64,000 bases of DNA from Bizionia paragorgiae (GCF_900107625.1 NZ_FNQK01000002.1:124001-188000); one strand, 5' to 3'; positions 53,431 to 63,637 are shown, counted from the stretch's first letter. Translations and numbers: made by a program. Notes: generated from the sequence alone by a model not told the origin.

Positions 53431-54042
53431 TTACTTTTGACCTCTTAACACAGGGTTTAATTCGTCGTCATTGTACATTTTCATTTGCTTATACACTTTC
53501 ATGTACTTATCTCCTGACTCAATATCTCGAAGTAAATCGTCGATAGCAGTACTTAAATCCACGCGTTGTTCTAAAAGTACATCTAGTTTTGTCTGGCAAG
53601 CAGCTCTATGAGCCTCAGAAGCATCTTTACGTTCTACCTCTTCGTTCATATGGTATATTTTTAAAGCTAAAATCGACAATCTATCGATCGCCCATGCAGG
53701 ACTTTCAGAATTTAATTTAGCTGAATCTTTAGGAGAAACATCGGCATATTTCTTTAAAAAATAACTATCAATATACTCTACCATATCCGTTCTATCCTGG
53801 TTAGATGCATCAATTTTACGCTTTAAGGTAAGTGCTGCTACAGGATCGATTTGCGGATCTCTAATAATATCTTCATAATGCCATTGCACAGTATCAATCC
53901 AGGATTTTCTGTATAATAAGTGCTCTATTAATTGGTCTTTTTCATCGTATTTATTAGTAAACGGCTGGTCTACTGTATTTACTATATGATAGGTATCTAT
54001 TACCTCTTGGAATATTGAATTGGCTTTGCTTGTAAAGTTCAT
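53431..54042 (-). CDS. DUF4254 protein
   Basis: 203 aa, all-helical, soluble; start MNFTSKANSIFQEVIDTYHIVNTVDQPF and the blocks LIEHLLYRKSWIDTVQWHYEDIIRDP and ADVSPKDSAKLNSESPAWAIDRLSILALKIYHM fit the Bacteroidota DUF4254 family. It precedes the GT9 gene by 28 bp, an arrangement common in the phylum, suggesting a role in LPS-type glycan assembly. Biochemical function unknown. Confidence 0.82.
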   Translation of the reverse strand: MNFTSKANSIFQEVIDTYHIVNTVDQPFTNKYDEKDQLIEHLLYRKSWIDTVQWHYEDIIRDPQIDPVAALTLKRKIDASNQDRTDMVEYIDSYFLKKYADVSPKDSAKLNSESPAWAIDRLSILALKIYHMNEEVERKDASEAHRAACQTKLDVLLEQRVDLSTAIDDLLRDIESGDKYMKVYKQMKMYNDDELNPVLRGQK

Positions 54043-54293
54043 TGTTGCATTATTTTAGATACAAATCTAAGGAAATAAAATAAGATTATTAAGTCAGCTC
54101 CCTTGGTATGACCTGAAATTCTACGTTACTAATCCATTATTTAATACTAAATCCATCAATTACCATCACTAAACCCGAAAAAAACACCTCACATCACCCC
54201 GCAATATCGTTTTTAAAAAGCTATGTTTTAAAATGAATAAAAGTATAAATAGGGTTTAGCTAAGCCGAGCAAATCTGTTTCGTAAGAAATAAC

Positions 54294-54301
54294 TAACTTT
54301 G
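54294..54301 (+). promoter_or_regulatory. upp -7 promoter box
   Basis: TAACTTTG, perfect TAnnTTTG match, 22 bp before the upp start codon. Confidence 0.5.
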
Positions 54302-54323
54302 TATTCTCTTAAAACCTATTTTT

Positions 54324-54983
54324 ATGACGATTCACAATATTGCCTCACAAAACTCAGTGCTTAATACATTTATTTCAGAATTACGAGATATAACTATTCA
54401 GAAAGACAGCATGCGTTTTAGACGGAATATTGAACGTATAGGTGAAATTTTAGGTTACGAAATGAGTAAAACGTTTGATTATAAAGAGCAAACAATCACA
54501 ACCCCTTTAGGTAAATCTACAACCCCACTTATAGATAACGACATTGTACTGTGTTCTATATTACGAGCAGGGGTACCACTACATAATGGTCTTTTAAACT
54601 ACTTTGATACTGCCGAAAACGCTTTTATTTCAGCCTATAGACATCATTTAAAAGAGCCTGAATCTTTCGAGATTGTCGTAGAATATTTAGCTTGTCCTGA
54701 TTTAGAGGGAAAAACTCTAATTTTAGCAGATCCGATGATTGCTACTGGGCAATCGTTATTAGCAACTTTTGAAGCTTTAAAACCTTTTGGAACGCCAAAA
54801 AACATTCATTTAGCAGCTGTAATTGGTGCTCAAGAAGGCCTCGATTTTGTTTCGGAACACTTCCCGGAGCACACGCATTTATGGATTTCGGCTGTCGATC
54901 CAGCTTTAGACAGCAAAGGGTATATTGTTCCTGGATTAGGAGATGCTGGTGATTTAGCTTTTGGCAAAAAACTACAACACTAA
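54324..54983 (+). CDS. upp: uracil phosphoribosyltransferase
   Basis: Pyrimidine salvage: uracil plus PRPP to UMP. 219 aa. ILRAGVPLHNGLLNYFDTAENAFISAYRHH holds the uracil-side flexible loop, LADPMIATGQS is the PRPP loop (about 137-147), and the C-terminal VPGLGDAGDLAFG is the uracil-binding segment. Overlaps the end of the convergent DUF6427 gene by 12 bp, with no terminator between. Confidence 0.96.
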   Translation: MTIHNIASQNSVLNTFISELRDITIQKDSMRFRRNIERIGEILGYEMSKTFDYKEQTITTPLGKSTTPLIDNDIVLCSILRAGVPLHNGLLNYFDTAENAFISAYRHHLKEPESFEIVVEYLACPDLEGKTLILADPMIATGQSLLATFEALKPFGTPKNIHLAAVIGAQEGLDFVSEHFPEHTHLWISAVDPALDSKGYIVPGLGDAGDLAFGKKLQH

Positions 54984-55895
54984 AAGCGCGAAGGGAATAA
55001 TAAAAAGTAAGATAACAAACAGGTCTTTAAACCATTTTTCTTCGATGGTTTCTATGTAATTTGTAATGACTACCGATAAGGGAGCAAACAGAAACACAAA
55101 TTCACTTCCGTTTTTATTAGGCGCTAAAATTAAAATGGCACTAGCTACCATACAACTTACAAAAACAATCTTATAAGACGGCTTATAGGTTCCTGTTTTG
55201 GTTTTTAAATCCTTTAAATAAAATATAGAAGACCACAAGCCAAAAGATAATAACATGGTAATGGCCGAAATAAACTGAACGGAATTGTAGTGACTTAAAT
55301 CAAAATCTACTTGAGGCGCAATGTTTATATAGCTAAAAAAGGTATCATTTATAATTACAGACGCTGCAATAGCGGTAATTCCGACGGTAAACACTCCTAA
55401 AAACGGAACTAACCACGTTTTTAAACGTTGTTCATTAAAATAAAATAAGGCTAAAATCGGGACTATAAAAAACAAGATTGACCAAAAATAAACCAAGCTG
55501 GCTAGCCCTATCAACACCCCGGAATCAAAGAGTTTTTTAATCACATTTTTTTGTGATCTCACACTTACAATTCGACGTAACGCTAAAAGAATAAGCAAAT
55601 TAGAAAACACCACATCTTGGTTGGTAAATACCTGAGGCACTAGCAATAAGAACAAGCTATACAGTAGGATTTCGTAGTTGCTTTTTCGAGTTAACGCGTT
55701 TTTAGACACGATAAAATCGATAACCAAAATAGACAGATAAGACACACCAAAAACGAGCCCTAAAGGCAAGACTCTATCCCAAGTAAATCCGCTAGAATCA
55801 TATTTAACAACTGCGGTTATTAAAGCAACAAATGATATAAAAAATACAATTAAGAAATTAATTGGTTTTGATTTACTAAAAAAACTTGTAATCAT
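54972..55895 (-). CDS. DUF6427 multi-pass membrane protein
   Basis: 307 aa with about nine or ten membrane helices, start MITSFFSKSKPINFLIVFFISFVALIT, later FSSLVYFWSILFFIVPILALFYFNEQ-like segments. Matches the flavobacterial DUF6427 family. It sits with upp and the DUF6341 gene, a conserved trio in Flavobacteriaceae; the link to function is unknown. Diverges from the DUF6341 gene. Confidence 0.8.
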   Translation of the reverse strand: MITSFFSKSKPINFLIVFFISFVALITAVVKYDSSGFTWDRVLPLGLVFGVSYLSILVIDFIVSKNALTRKSNYEILLYSLFLLLVPQVFTNQDVVFSNLLILLALRRIVSVRSQKNVIKKLFDSGVLIGLASLVYFWSILFFIVPILALFYFNEQRLKTWLVPFLGVFTVGITAIAASVIINDTFFSYINIAPQVDFDLSHYNSVQFISAITMLLSFGLWSSIFYLKDLKTKTGTYKPSYKIVFVSCMVASAILILAPNKNGSEFVFLFAPLSVVITNYIETIEEKWFKDLFVILLFIIPFALLVL

Positions 55896-55934
55896 AAGCA
55901 GTTTTTGTATTTTTGTTCTTTAAATATAAGACAG

Positions 55935-56162
55935 ATGAAAGACTTTTTTTATGCCATTGAGGATTTTTTTGTAAATGTTGCATTAGCTCCTTTGGCTCAA
56001 TTAGCAAAATTAGAATTAGAAAATTGGTGGGCTGCCAATTTATTCTCTTGGGTTTTTGTAATTATCACAATGGTAGCATTTGTATACTGGATGCTTCAAT
56101 TGAAAAAACATAGCGATAACAACGAAGAAGATAAATCAATATCTTCTCACTCGTTCTTATAA
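55935..56162 (+). CDS. DUF6341 small membrane protein
   Basis: 75 aa from ATG 55935 (MKDFFYAIEDFFVNVALAP). The frame is open to an ATG at 55905, but that extension (MYFCSLNIRQ) is not conserved-looking and overlaps the promoter region of the divergent gene. One membrane helix near 40-58 (SWVFVIITMVAFVYWMLQL), then a charged tail. Flavobacterial family of unknown function found next to DUF6427 and purD. Confidence 0.78.
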   Translation: MKDFFYAIEDFFVNVALAPLAQLAKLELENWWAANLFSWVFVIITMVAFVYWMLQLKKHSDNNEEDKSISSHSFL

Positions 56163-56181
56163 AATAAAAGCTATAGGTTTC

Positions 56182-57453
56182 TTATAAATCGAAACCTATA
56201 TCTTTACGATAATTCATCTTATCAAAATGTAGTTTAGCTATATTTTGATAAGATTTTTTTATGGCCTCTTGGTAGGTCTTTCCAAAGCTAGTAATCGCCA
56301 TAACACGACCGCCAGAAGTCACAATTTTTCCATCTTTTACATTGGCACCGGCGTGAAACACTAAAGAGCCTTCAACTTGATCTAAACCTGTAATTTCCTT
56401 TCCTTTTTCGTAAGCTTCAGGATATCCACCAGAGACTAACATAACCGTTGTTGCCGCACGGTCGTCGATAGCAATATCTACTTGATCTAAAGTCTGATTA
56501 CCGACTGCTTGAAAAACATCTACTAAATCATTCTTTAATCGCGGTAAAACCACTTCTGTTTCGGGATCTCCCAAACGCACGTTATATTCTATAACGAACG
56601 GGTCGTTACCCACCTTAATCAAACCAATAAACACAAACCCTTTATACGGTAAGTTATCCTTTTGGAGACCGTTAATAGTAGGAATCACTACGCGTTCTTT
56701 TATTTTCGACATGAACTCATTATCGGCAAATGGCACTGGAGAAACAGCTCCCATCCCCCCAGTATTAAGTCCGGTATCACCTTCACCAATACGTTTATAA
56801 TCTTTCGCCGTTGGCAATATCTTATAGTTTTTACCATCGGTAAGCACAAAACAACTTAATTCTATACCGTCTAAAAATTCTTCGATAACCACTTTAGTAC
56901 TTGCCGCACCAAATTTAGCATCGACAAGCATAGCTCTTAGTTCGGTCTTAGCATCTTCTAAATCATTTAAAATCAGCACACCCTTACCTGCTGCTAGTCC
57001 GTCAGCTTTTAAAACATAAGGCGCTTTTAAGGTTTCTAAAAACGCACACCCCGCTTCTACGGTATTCGCATCAAAACTTTGGTAAGCTGCTGTTGGTATA
57101 TTATGTCTAAATAAAAACTCTTTAGCAAATTCTTTACTACCTTCTAATTCGGCAGCTGCCTTTTGTGGTCCAATAACGGTTACCGACTTCAGTTCCTCAT
57201 CGGCTAAAAAGAAATCATGAACCCCTAGAACCAAAGGATCTTCTGGGCCTACAATCACCATTTTAATATCGTTTTTAAGAACGACTTCCTTTATCGCCTC
57301 AAAATCGGTTACAGAAATAGGTACATTAGTAGCAATTTCTGAAGTCCCTGAATTTCCAGGAGCTACAAATAATTGTTTACACTTAGGGCTTTGTGCTATT
57401 TTCCAAGCAATTGTGTGTTCTCTTCCGCCAGAACCAAGAATTAAAATGTTCAT
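56182..57453 (-). CDS. purD: phosphoribosylamine--glycine ligase
   Basis: Second step of purine synthesis: phosphoribosylamine plus glycine plus ATP to GAR. 423 aa, ATP-grasp. MNILILGSGGREHTIAWKIAQSPKC (N-domain), YVLKADGLAAGKGVLI and EEFLDGIELSCFVLTDGK (ATP-grasp), RLGDPETEVVLPRL (metal and ATP ligands), and C-domain VMAITSFGKTYQEAI. Complete and monocistronic; the stop lies 20 bp from the convergent DUF6341 gene end. Confidence 0.97.
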   Translation of the reverse strand: MNILILGSGGREHTIAWKIAQSPKCKQLFVAPGNSGTSEIATNVPISVTDFEAIKEVVLKNDIKMVIVGPEDPLVLGVHDFFLADEELKSVTVIGPQKAAAELEGSKEFAKEFLFRHNIPTAAYQSFDANTVEAGCAFLETLKAPYVLKADGLAAGKGVLILNDLEDAKTELRAMLVDAKFGAASTKVVIEEFLDGIELSCFVLTDGKNYKILPTAKDYKRIGEGDTGLNTGGMGAVSPVPFADNEFMSKIKERVVIPTINGLQKDNLPYKGFVFIGLIKVGNDPFVIEYNVRLGDPETEVVLPRLKNDLVDVFQAVGNQTLDQVDIAIDDRAATTVMLVSGGYPEAYEKGKEITGLDQVEGSLVFHAGANVKDGKIVTSGGRVMAITSFGKTYQEAIKKSYQNIAKLHFDKMNYRKDIGFDL

Positions 57454-57517
57454 AGTTGTTGTTGTTTCCGCAAAAATAATTATTTACTTTACAAAAACAT
57501 ATTTATCCGTTTTTCTT

Positions 57518-57682
57518 TTGAATTTATTTAACCTCTCTTTACGCTTAAAAGGGTTTCCATTTGCTAAAGCTTGTACTGATTTTAATACTATTTCAGATAT
57601 CGTTTCCGCGGATTACCTACCATATATTGAAAAACAACGGCAAGAAATTGTAGCGTACCACTTAAAGCATAATCCTTTTTAA
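57518..57682 (+). pseudogene. N-terminal remnant of a phenylacetate--CoA ligase family protein
   Basis: A 54-codon stretch from TTG 57518 (NLFNLSLRLKGFPFAKACTD...) to TAA 57682 ending EIVAYHLKHNPF. It resembles the first ~55 residues of flavobacterial phenylacetate--CoA-ligase-like (adenylate-forming) proteins that often follow purD in surface-polysaccharide regions, where AYHLKHNPFY leads into the main domain. Here a stop cuts it right after HNPF and nothing homologous follows. Recognised from memory; if wrong, this is just a short unassigned ORF. Confidence 0.4.
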
Positions 57683-57829
57683 ATAATTCTAATACCTATA
57701 ATACGCTTAAAATAAATCAAATTTTAGTTTCACTGGGCCCGAAGGTCATTTTACTACAAACTTGTACTGTTTAACTCATTGCTATTTTAAAAGCACTTAA
57801 AAACTTACTATATTTAATCAATTTTAAAT

Positions 57830-58210
57830 ATGATTATCACACCCACTTTTGCACATCTCCTCTACGTATTAACATTTTCGTTAATAAGCCAAAATAGTAT
57901 AAAAACGGGGCTGTATATTTCTAAGAATAAACTACAGTACATTACAATTCAAAATGGATCTCAATTTAAATATGAGAGCTATAAAAACTATTCACCTTAT
58001 ACGGTTAAAGAGAAGCAAAAAAAGGATTCGATTCAAAGTTTTTGTAATTCGGTTATATATTGGACAAATATTGAAAGTAATGGAAAGTACTACACAAAAA
58101 ATGATTCAATAATACTAGAATTTGACAGTGTTATAAAAAAAGAAAACTTTCCAAATACAGAGTTTAAAACCCTAGGCTTTTTAATTTCAGAACTTAAGAA
58201 AATTAAATAA
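57830..58210 (+). CDS. hypothetical secreted protein
   Basis: 126 aa. The start MIITPTFAHLLYVLTFSLISQNS looks like a signal peptide; the rest is a small, Lys/Asn/Tyr-rich domain (KTGLYISKNKLQYITIQNGSQFKYESYKNYS...). No family recognised. It stands alone between the truncated ligase remnant and the exopolysaccharide genes, with AT-rich composition, so it may be accessory DNA. Convergent with the phosphoglycosyltransferase gene that follows. Confidence 0.55.
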   Translation: MIITPTFAHLLYVLTFSLISQNSIKTGLYISKNKLQYITIQNGSQFKYESYKNYSPYTVKEKQKKDSIQSFCNSVIYWTNIESNGKYYTKNDSIILEFDSVIKKENFPNTEFKTLGFLISELKKIK

Positions 58211-58257
58211 TTTATATAACAAGTCTAAGCACTCCTTAAACTTCACATATAACCTCT

Positions 58258-59667
58258 TTAATAAGCTTCGTCTTGCCCTTTAAACATATTAATTAGTGTT
58301 TGAAAAATAATTTTCATGTCTAGTAGCAACGACCAATTTTCTATATAAAATATATCGTATTTAATGCGGTTTATAATGTCCTCATCGGTTTTAATTTCTC
58401 CTCGATAGCCTTTAATTTGAGCCAATCCTGTTATTCCAGGGCGCACATTATGACGAAAAACAAAATTATATTTATCAATTTTTTTAGAGTAATCTTCAGT
58501 ATACGATGGCATATGTGGTCTGGGCCCTACCACCGACATATCATTTTTAAGCACATTCAAAAACTGCGGCAACTCATCGATACTCGTTTTGCGTAAAAAC
58601 CTTCCAATTTTAGTAACACGGCTGTCATTTTCGGTAACATAAGTCCCTTTAATTTCAGAAGTCGTTTTTAAAGACCTGAATTTATAACAGGTAAACTCTT
58701 CATAATTTTTACCATTCCGTCTATGTTTATAAAACAACGGACCTTTAGACTCTAACTTAATAAGAATAAATAAAATAATAGAAACCCAAGATAACACAAA
58801 TGTAATAACAAGTAAAGAAAAGAAAACGTCGAAAGCTCTTTTTACAAGCTGGTTATAATCTTTATTTAAGGCCACTTCCTCAATAGAAAGCACGGGTAAA
58901 TAATTGTAGAAATCCGTTCTTAATCGTTTAGAATACATCTTTTTAGTATTTGGAACAAACTTTATATTACTGTGATTAATATTGGCTATTTTCACAAATT
59001 CATTGACTTGCTTTTCGGTTAAGTCATCGATTGCACAATACACTTCATCGACTCCCATATTACGTTCTAAATACAAGAAACTTTCTGCAATTGTTCCTGT
59101 ATTAGATGTGACATTAGTATCACTAAATGTAGCGATAACTTTATACCCTAGTTGTTTTTGATTATAAAATAAAGCCTTCAGTTCGCGAGCGCTATCATTA
59201 TTTCCTACTATCACCACGCGTCGTACATTTCCTTTAAGATAGGATCGGAACGACTTTAATCCGTAATAACTCAGGAGTTTTACAGCGCCAATTAGAGATA
59301 AAGTTAAAACAAGGTATTCAAATACTTTAGATGCTAGCACATTAATATTTCTAAACATACCTACAAAAGCAAAAATAATAATACTAAAGACTAAGAATTG
59401 TTTAATAATAAGTGAAAGCACGGTGATAACAGAAGTATACCTATATACCCGATAAAAATTTAAAATAGTCGTAGAGAAAATCCAAAATACTACAGAATAT
59501 ATAATAAAAATCACCGCTTTACTTTCGAAATAGTGAGAAGTAAACGCAGTTAATTCATGCGTATTAAAATTAAAATAGCGAAAGGCTAAGCTGTTTACGA
59601 CAGAGATATCGAAAAGGATGAGAAAAGGCCTTAAGAGCCATGAATATCTACCGCGTTTAAACTCCAT
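58258..59667 (-). CDS. exopolysaccharide initiating phosphoglycosyltransferase (WcaJ/WbaP-like), copy 1
   Basis: Transfers a sugar-1-phosphate to undecaprenyl phosphate, starting the repeat unit. 469 aa: four N-terminal membrane helices, a CoA-binding-like Rossmann region (VVIVGNNDSARELK), one more helix (about 278-300), and the catalytic bacterial sugar transferase domain with KRAFDVFFS, ESKGPLFYKHRRNG, CYKFRSLK, RKTSIDELPQFLNVLKNDMSVVGPRPHM and RPGITGLAQIKGYRGE. Paralogue of the gene at 62285. It starts 3 bp after the UDP-glucuronate decarboxylase gene ends, so the two are one operon. Confidence 0.93.
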   Translation of the reverse strand: MEFKRGRYSWLLRPFLILFDISVVNSLAFRYFNFNTHELTAFTSHYFESKAVIFIIYSVVFWIFSTTILNFYRVYRYTSVITVLSLIIKQFLVFSIIIFAFVGMFRNINVLASKVFEYLVLTLSLIGAVKLLSYYGLKSFRSYLKGNVRRVVIVGNNDSARELKALFYNQKQLGYKVIATFSDTNVTSNTGTIAESFLYLERNMGVDEVYCAIDDLTEKQVNEFVKIANINHSNIKFVPNTKKMYSKRLRTDFYNYLPVLSIEEVALNKDYNQLVKRAFDVFFSLLVITFVLSWVSIILFILIKLESKGPLFYKHRRNGKNYEEFTCYKFRSLKTTSEIKGTYVTENDSRVTKIGRFLRKTSIDELPQFLNVLKNDMSVVGPRPHMPSYTEDYSKKIDKYNFVFRHNVRPGITGLAQIKGYRGEIKTDEDIINRIKYDIFYIENWSLLLDMKIIFQTLINMFKGQDEAY

Positions 59668-59670
59668 AAG

Positions 59671-60663
59671 CTACTTGCTATTAAAACTCGAAAAGTCCTT
59701 ATGCTCACTCTTATAAAGTTCGTTTTCACTTAAATTTTTAAAGTAATTAAAGGTTTTAATCATACCCTCCGACCTTGATATTTGAGGTTCCCAACCTAGT
59801 AACTCTTTAGCTAGTGTAATATCTGGCTGGCGTTGTAATGGATCATCTATTGGTAAATCTTTATATATAACTTTCTGAGCAGTTCCGGTTAGTTTTATTA
59901 TTTCTTCGGCAAAATCTTTTATAGTAATTTCATGAGGATTTCCAATATTTACAGGATATGAATAATCACTTAAAAGCAACCTATAAATACCTTCCACCTG
60001 ATCATCTACATAACAAAATGAACGGGTTTGGAGGCCGTTACCAAAAATTGTTAAATCTTCCCCACGTAAAGCTTGCCCCATAAATGCAGGAATAACACGA
60101 CCGTCGTTAAGGCGCATCCTTGGTCCGTAAGTATTAAAAATTCGTACGATTCTAGTTTCTAATCCGTGAAACCTATGATATGCCATAGTAATTGCCTCTT
60201 GAAAACGCTTTGCTTCGTCATACACCCCACGAGGACCAATGGTATTTACGTTGCCATAATAGGTTTCTGGTTGTGGATGCACCAACGGATCTCCATAAAC
60301 TTCAGAAGTCGATGCTATAAGTATTCGCGCCCTTTTCGCTTTTGCTAGCCCTAATAAATTATGTGTTCCCAAAGACCCTACCTTGAGGGTTTGAATAGGA
60401 ATTTTCAAATAATCGATAGGACTTGCAGGGGATGCGAAATGCAGTATATAGTCTAAATCCTGATCAATATTAATATATTCTGTAACATCGTGCTTAATAA
60501 ATTGAAAATTAGGATGCTCTAGCAGGTGTACAATATTCTTTTTATCACCTGTAATAAAATTATCCATTCCAATGACAGCATAGCCTTCGGTAATAAAGCG
60601 ATCACATAAATGTGAGCCTAAAAATCCTGCTGCACCGGTAATTAAAACTGTTTTCTTATTCAT
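59671..60663 (-). CDS. UDP-glucuronate decarboxylase (UXS, SDR family)
   Basis: Extended SDR with [16 protein letters not shown] (NAD-binding GxxGxxG), [16 protein letters not shown], the catalytic YDEAKR (Tyr/Lys) and [10 protein letters not shown]. These and [13 protein letters not shown] fit UDP-glucuronic acid decarboxylases making UDP-xylose. The upstream gene encodes UDP-glucose dehydrogenase, which makes its substrate; the two share a nucleotide. 330 aa. A dTDP-glucose dehydratase is less likely because of the surrounding blocks. Confidence 0.9.
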   Translation of the reverse strand: MNKKTVLITGAAGFLGSHLCDRFITEGYAVIGMDNFITGDKKNIVHLLEHPNFQFIKHDVTEYINIDQDLDYILHFASPASPIDYLKIPIQTLKVGSLGTHNLLGLAKAKRARILIASTSEVYGDPLVHPQPETYYGNVNTIGPRGVYDEAKRFQEAITMAYHRFHGLETRIVRIFNTYGPRMRLNDGRVIPAFMGQALRGEDLTIFGNGLQTRSFCYVDDQVEGIYRLLLSDYSYPVNIGNPHEITIKDFAEEIIKLTGTAQKVIYKDLPIDDPLQRQPDITLAKELLGWEPQISRSEGMIKTFNYFKNLSENELYKSEHKDFSSFNSK

Positions 60664-61961
60664 TATCTTCCTATTGAAATATATGTTATGTTTTCGTTTT
60701 CAACATCTTTAACATCGTAAAGATTTCTTCCGTCGAAAATTACATGACCTTTCAAATTTGATTTTATTCTTTCGAAGTTTGGTGTTCTAAAAATACTCCA
60801 TTCGGTACAAATCACTAATGCATCGGCCTCTGCTAAGGCATCATACATTCCATTGGCATATTCTATTTTATCACCCAACTTTCGTTTAACGTTATCCATA
60901 GCTTCTGGATCGAAGGCTTTAATATGACAGCCTAAGTTTAATAAACTATGGATAACATCTAAAGCTGGAGCTTCGCGAATATCGTCGGTTTCAGGCTTAA
61001 AAGCTAAGCCCCATATTGCAATATTTTTTCCTTTTAGATCGCCTTTAAAGTAATTTTCAATTTTAGGAATAAGTACGACTTTTTGTTGTTTATTCACCGT
61101 TAAAACGGAATCTAAAATTTTAAAATCATAGTTGTGATCCTGACCTGATTTATGTAACGCTTTTACATCTTTAGGAAAACAAGACCCACCATAACCTATA
61201 CCTGGAAATAAAAAACGTTTTCCAATTCTAGAATCCGTTCCCATGCCTATTCTCACCTTATCTACATCGGCACCAACCTTTTCACAAAAGTTTGCAATTT
61301 CGTTCATAAACGTAATTTTCGCGGCAAGAAAAGCATTAGACGCATATTTGGTGAGTTCAGCCGACTTCTCGTCCATGATCAAAATCGGGTTACCGGAACG
61401 CACATAAGGTTTGTATAGTTTTTCCATCAAAGCTATTGCTCTTTCACTACTTGCCCCCACAACAATACGTTCTGGTTTTAAGAAATCATCTACGGCAAAT
61501 CCTTCTCTTAGAAACTCAGGGTTAGACACCACATCAAAATCGACTGTCGCATGTTTTGCAATCGCTGCCTTGACCTTATCGGAAGTTCCAACAGGCACCG
61601 TACTTTTATCCACGATCACCTTATAATCTTTTATAAGTATACCAATTTTGTCGGCAACGCCTAGAATATACTTTAAATCGGCAGACCCGTCCTCATCTTC
61701 AGGCGTTGGTAAAGCAAGAAAAATAATGTCTCCGTGCTCTAAACCTTCTTCCAAACTTGTAGAAAATTTAAGGCGTTTGGCTTTTATATTGCGTTCGAAT
61801 AAAACATCTAGGTGGGGTTCGTAAATAGGCACCTCCCCTTGTTGCATTCTTTTTACTTTATTTTCATCTATATCAATACAAAGTACATCGTTTCCGGTTT
61901 CTGCTAAACATGTTCCGGATACTAACCCGACATACCCTGTTCCTATTACTGCTATTTTCAT
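60663..61961 (-). CDS. ugd: UDP-glucose 6-dehydrogenase
   Basis: Oxidises UDP-glucose to UDP-glucuronate in two NAD+-dependent steps. 432 aa: Rossmann start [21 protein letters not shown], the catalytic Cys in [37 protein letters not shown], and C-terminal [16 protein letters not shown]. Together with the decarboxylase it supplies UDP-GlcA and UDP-xylose to the polysaccharide genes. First gene of a three-gene operon. Confidence 0.95.
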   Translation of the reverse strand: MKIAVIGTGYVGLVSGTCLAETGNDVLCIDIDENKVKRMQQGEVPIYEPHLDVLFERNIKAKRLKFSTSLEEGLEHGDIIFLALPTPEDEDGSADLKYILGVADKIGILIKDYKVIVDKSTVPVGTSDKVKAAIAKHATVDFDVVSNPEFLREGFAVDDFLKPERIVVGASSERAIALMEKLYKPYVRSGNPILIMDEKSAELTKYASNAFLAAKITFMNEIANFCEKVGADVDKVRIGMGTDSRIGKRFLFPGIGYGGSCFPKDVKALHKSGQDHNYDFKILDSVLTVNKQQKVVLIPKIENYFKGDLKGKNIAIWGLAFKPETDDIREAPALDVIHSLLNLGCHIKAFDPEAMDNVKRKLGDKIEYANGMYDALAEADALVICTEWSIFRTPNFERIKSNLKGHVIFDGRNLYDVKDVENENITYISIGR

Positions 61962-62284
61962 GTATTTTATTTCTTACAATCTGAACTCTTCTTATACTAA
62001 ATAACGACTTCTAAACAACTATATATCTATCCGTTTAATTAGAAAATGCCATTAATAGCAAATATAAAAGAAACGGCTTATACTCGTATTATAAAGTTAA
62101 AATATGTTTATGCTGATAATACATAGCATTTTCATTGGCTTGAGTCGCATAAAAAAAATGCACGTTCATGATGTGCTTTCTTCCGACCAATTAAATTGCT
62201 TCCACCAGATGTGGTGATAATTTTTAGACAGTAAAGGGGCTAAGGTCCTTCCCTATTCATATTTTAAAACACTATTACATGTAG
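61962..62284. other. 323-bp intergenic region between EPS genes
   Basis: No supported gene. It holds a small hairpin CACCA/TGGTG (62203-62216) followed by TAATTTTT, and AT-rich DNA. The stop of the second phosphoglycosyltransferase gene and the start of ugd flank it. No clear promoter for ugd could be named. Confidence 0.5.
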
Positions 62285-63637
62285 TTAATAGGCTTTTTCT
62301 TCACCTTTAAAAGCATTAATAATGGTCTGAATAATAATTTTCAAATCCATTAACAACGTCCAGTTTTCTACATAAAAAATATCAAAACGAACGCGATTAA
62401 TAATATCCTTGTCTGATTCTATTTCTCCTCTATAACCACTCACTTGAGCTAAGCCTGTAATACCTGGTTTCACCAAATGACGTACCATAAACTTATCCAC
62501 TTTTTTTGAATACATAGTGGTATGACTAATCATATGTGGTCGAGGTCCTACAACCGACATATCGCCAATAAACACATTAAAAAACTGAGGTAGCTCGTCG
62601 ATACTCGTTTTTCTAATAAACTTTCCGACTCGGGTAATCCGTGTGTCATTTTTTGAGGCCTGTTTAAGGTGAGCATTTTTATTTACTGTCATAGAACGGA
62701 ACTTATAGCAACCAAAGACCGAGCGACTAAACCCACTTCTTTCTTGTTTAAAAAAAACTGGGCCTTTCGATTCCATTTTAATCAATAAAACAATAATAGG
62801 TGTTAACCATGATAAGACTAAAATAATGACTAGTGCAGAAAACATAATATCGAACACCCGCTTAATAAACAGGTTTACAGGCTCGTCTAAGGGAATTTCA
62901 CGCAGGGATAAAACCGGGATAAAATCGTAATGTTCGTACTTTAACTTTTTTGAAAACACCTCTTTACTATCAGGAATAAACTTAAGTTCTCGTAAATTAT
63001 TATCCGCAAAGTTGATTAATTTGTTAATCTCGGTATTGGATAGTTCTGAAACCGAAAAGTAAATATTATCAATTTTATGTTCTAAAATATATTTGAAGCA
63101 AGACTCTAAGGAAAACGAATCGGTTTTGGTATTAAACTGCTTTTTTACGTCATACCCCAAATAGGTTCGCGTTTTAAAAACTTTTATAAGTTGATTCATC
63201 TTACTATTCTTTCCAATAAAAACGACATTACGTATGTTTCCTTTAAAAACGGAACGGTATTTTAATAGGAGTAAAAAGGTTAAAGTTTTAAACACAAAAA
63301 CCAAGACAAAACTACTTATAAAATAATATATTAAGTGCTGCCGACAAAGACTTGGTTGCTGGTTGAATCCAATAAAAGCATATATAATTATGGCGTAAAA
63401 CCCCATCTGTATAAAAACAAGACGAATAATCCGATACACACCTGTATGTCTTTGCACATTATAGAATCCGGTTTTGGCAGCGATTAAAAACCAAGAGAAT
63501 ACACTATACCCAATAAAAATATAGAGGTTAGTTATATAAATTGGAAATACGAAAAGAGTCGATATTATTATTACAATATCAATCGTACTCACTATTGGTT
63601 TTATAAAACCTGAAAAACGATGTTGTCTGTATCTCAC
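62285..63637 (-). CDS. exopolysaccharide initiating phosphoglycosyltransferase (WcaJ/WbaP-like), copy 2
   Basis: 450 aa with the same layout as the gene at 58258: N-terminal membrane helices, NVVFIGKNSKMNQLI, KRVFDIMFSALVIILVLSW, ESKGPVFFKQERSG, CYKFRSM, RKTSIDELPQFFNVFIGDMSVVGPRPHM, and KPGITGLAQVSGYRGE; both end in FKG(x)xEAY-type tails (FKGQDEAY and FKGEEKAY). A diverged paralogue rather than a recent duplicate. It may start a different glycan or use a different sugar. A promoter box at 63871-63878 suggests a long leader of about 225 nt. Confidence 0.93.
   Translation of the reverse strand: MRYRQHRFSGFIKPIVSTIDIVIIISTLFVFPIYITNLYIFIGYSVFSWFLIAAKTGFYNVQRHTGVYRIIRLVFIQMGFYAIIIYAFIGFNQQPSLCRQHLIYYFISSFVLVFVFKTLTFLLLLKYRSVFKGNIRNVVFIGKNSKMNQLIKVFKTRTYLGYDVKKQFNTKTDSFSLESCFKYILEHKIDNIYFSVSELSNTEINKLINFADNNLRELKFIPDSKEVFSKKLKYEHYDFIPVLSLREIPLDEPVNLFIKRVFDIMFSALVIILVLSWLTPIIVLLIKMESKGPVFFKQERSGFSRSVFGCYKFRSMTVNKNAHLKQASKNDTRITRVGKFIRKTSIDELPQFFNVFIGDMSVVGPRPHMISHTTMYSKKVDKFMVRHLVKPGITGLAQVSGYRGEIESDKDIINRVRFDIFYVENWTLLMDLKIIIQTIINAFKGEEKAY

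Noticed and set aside
57413-57517. Upstream extension of the truncated ligase frame
   Set aside because: It overlaps the purD start codon region and encodes a hydrophobic run unlike the family's N-terminus.
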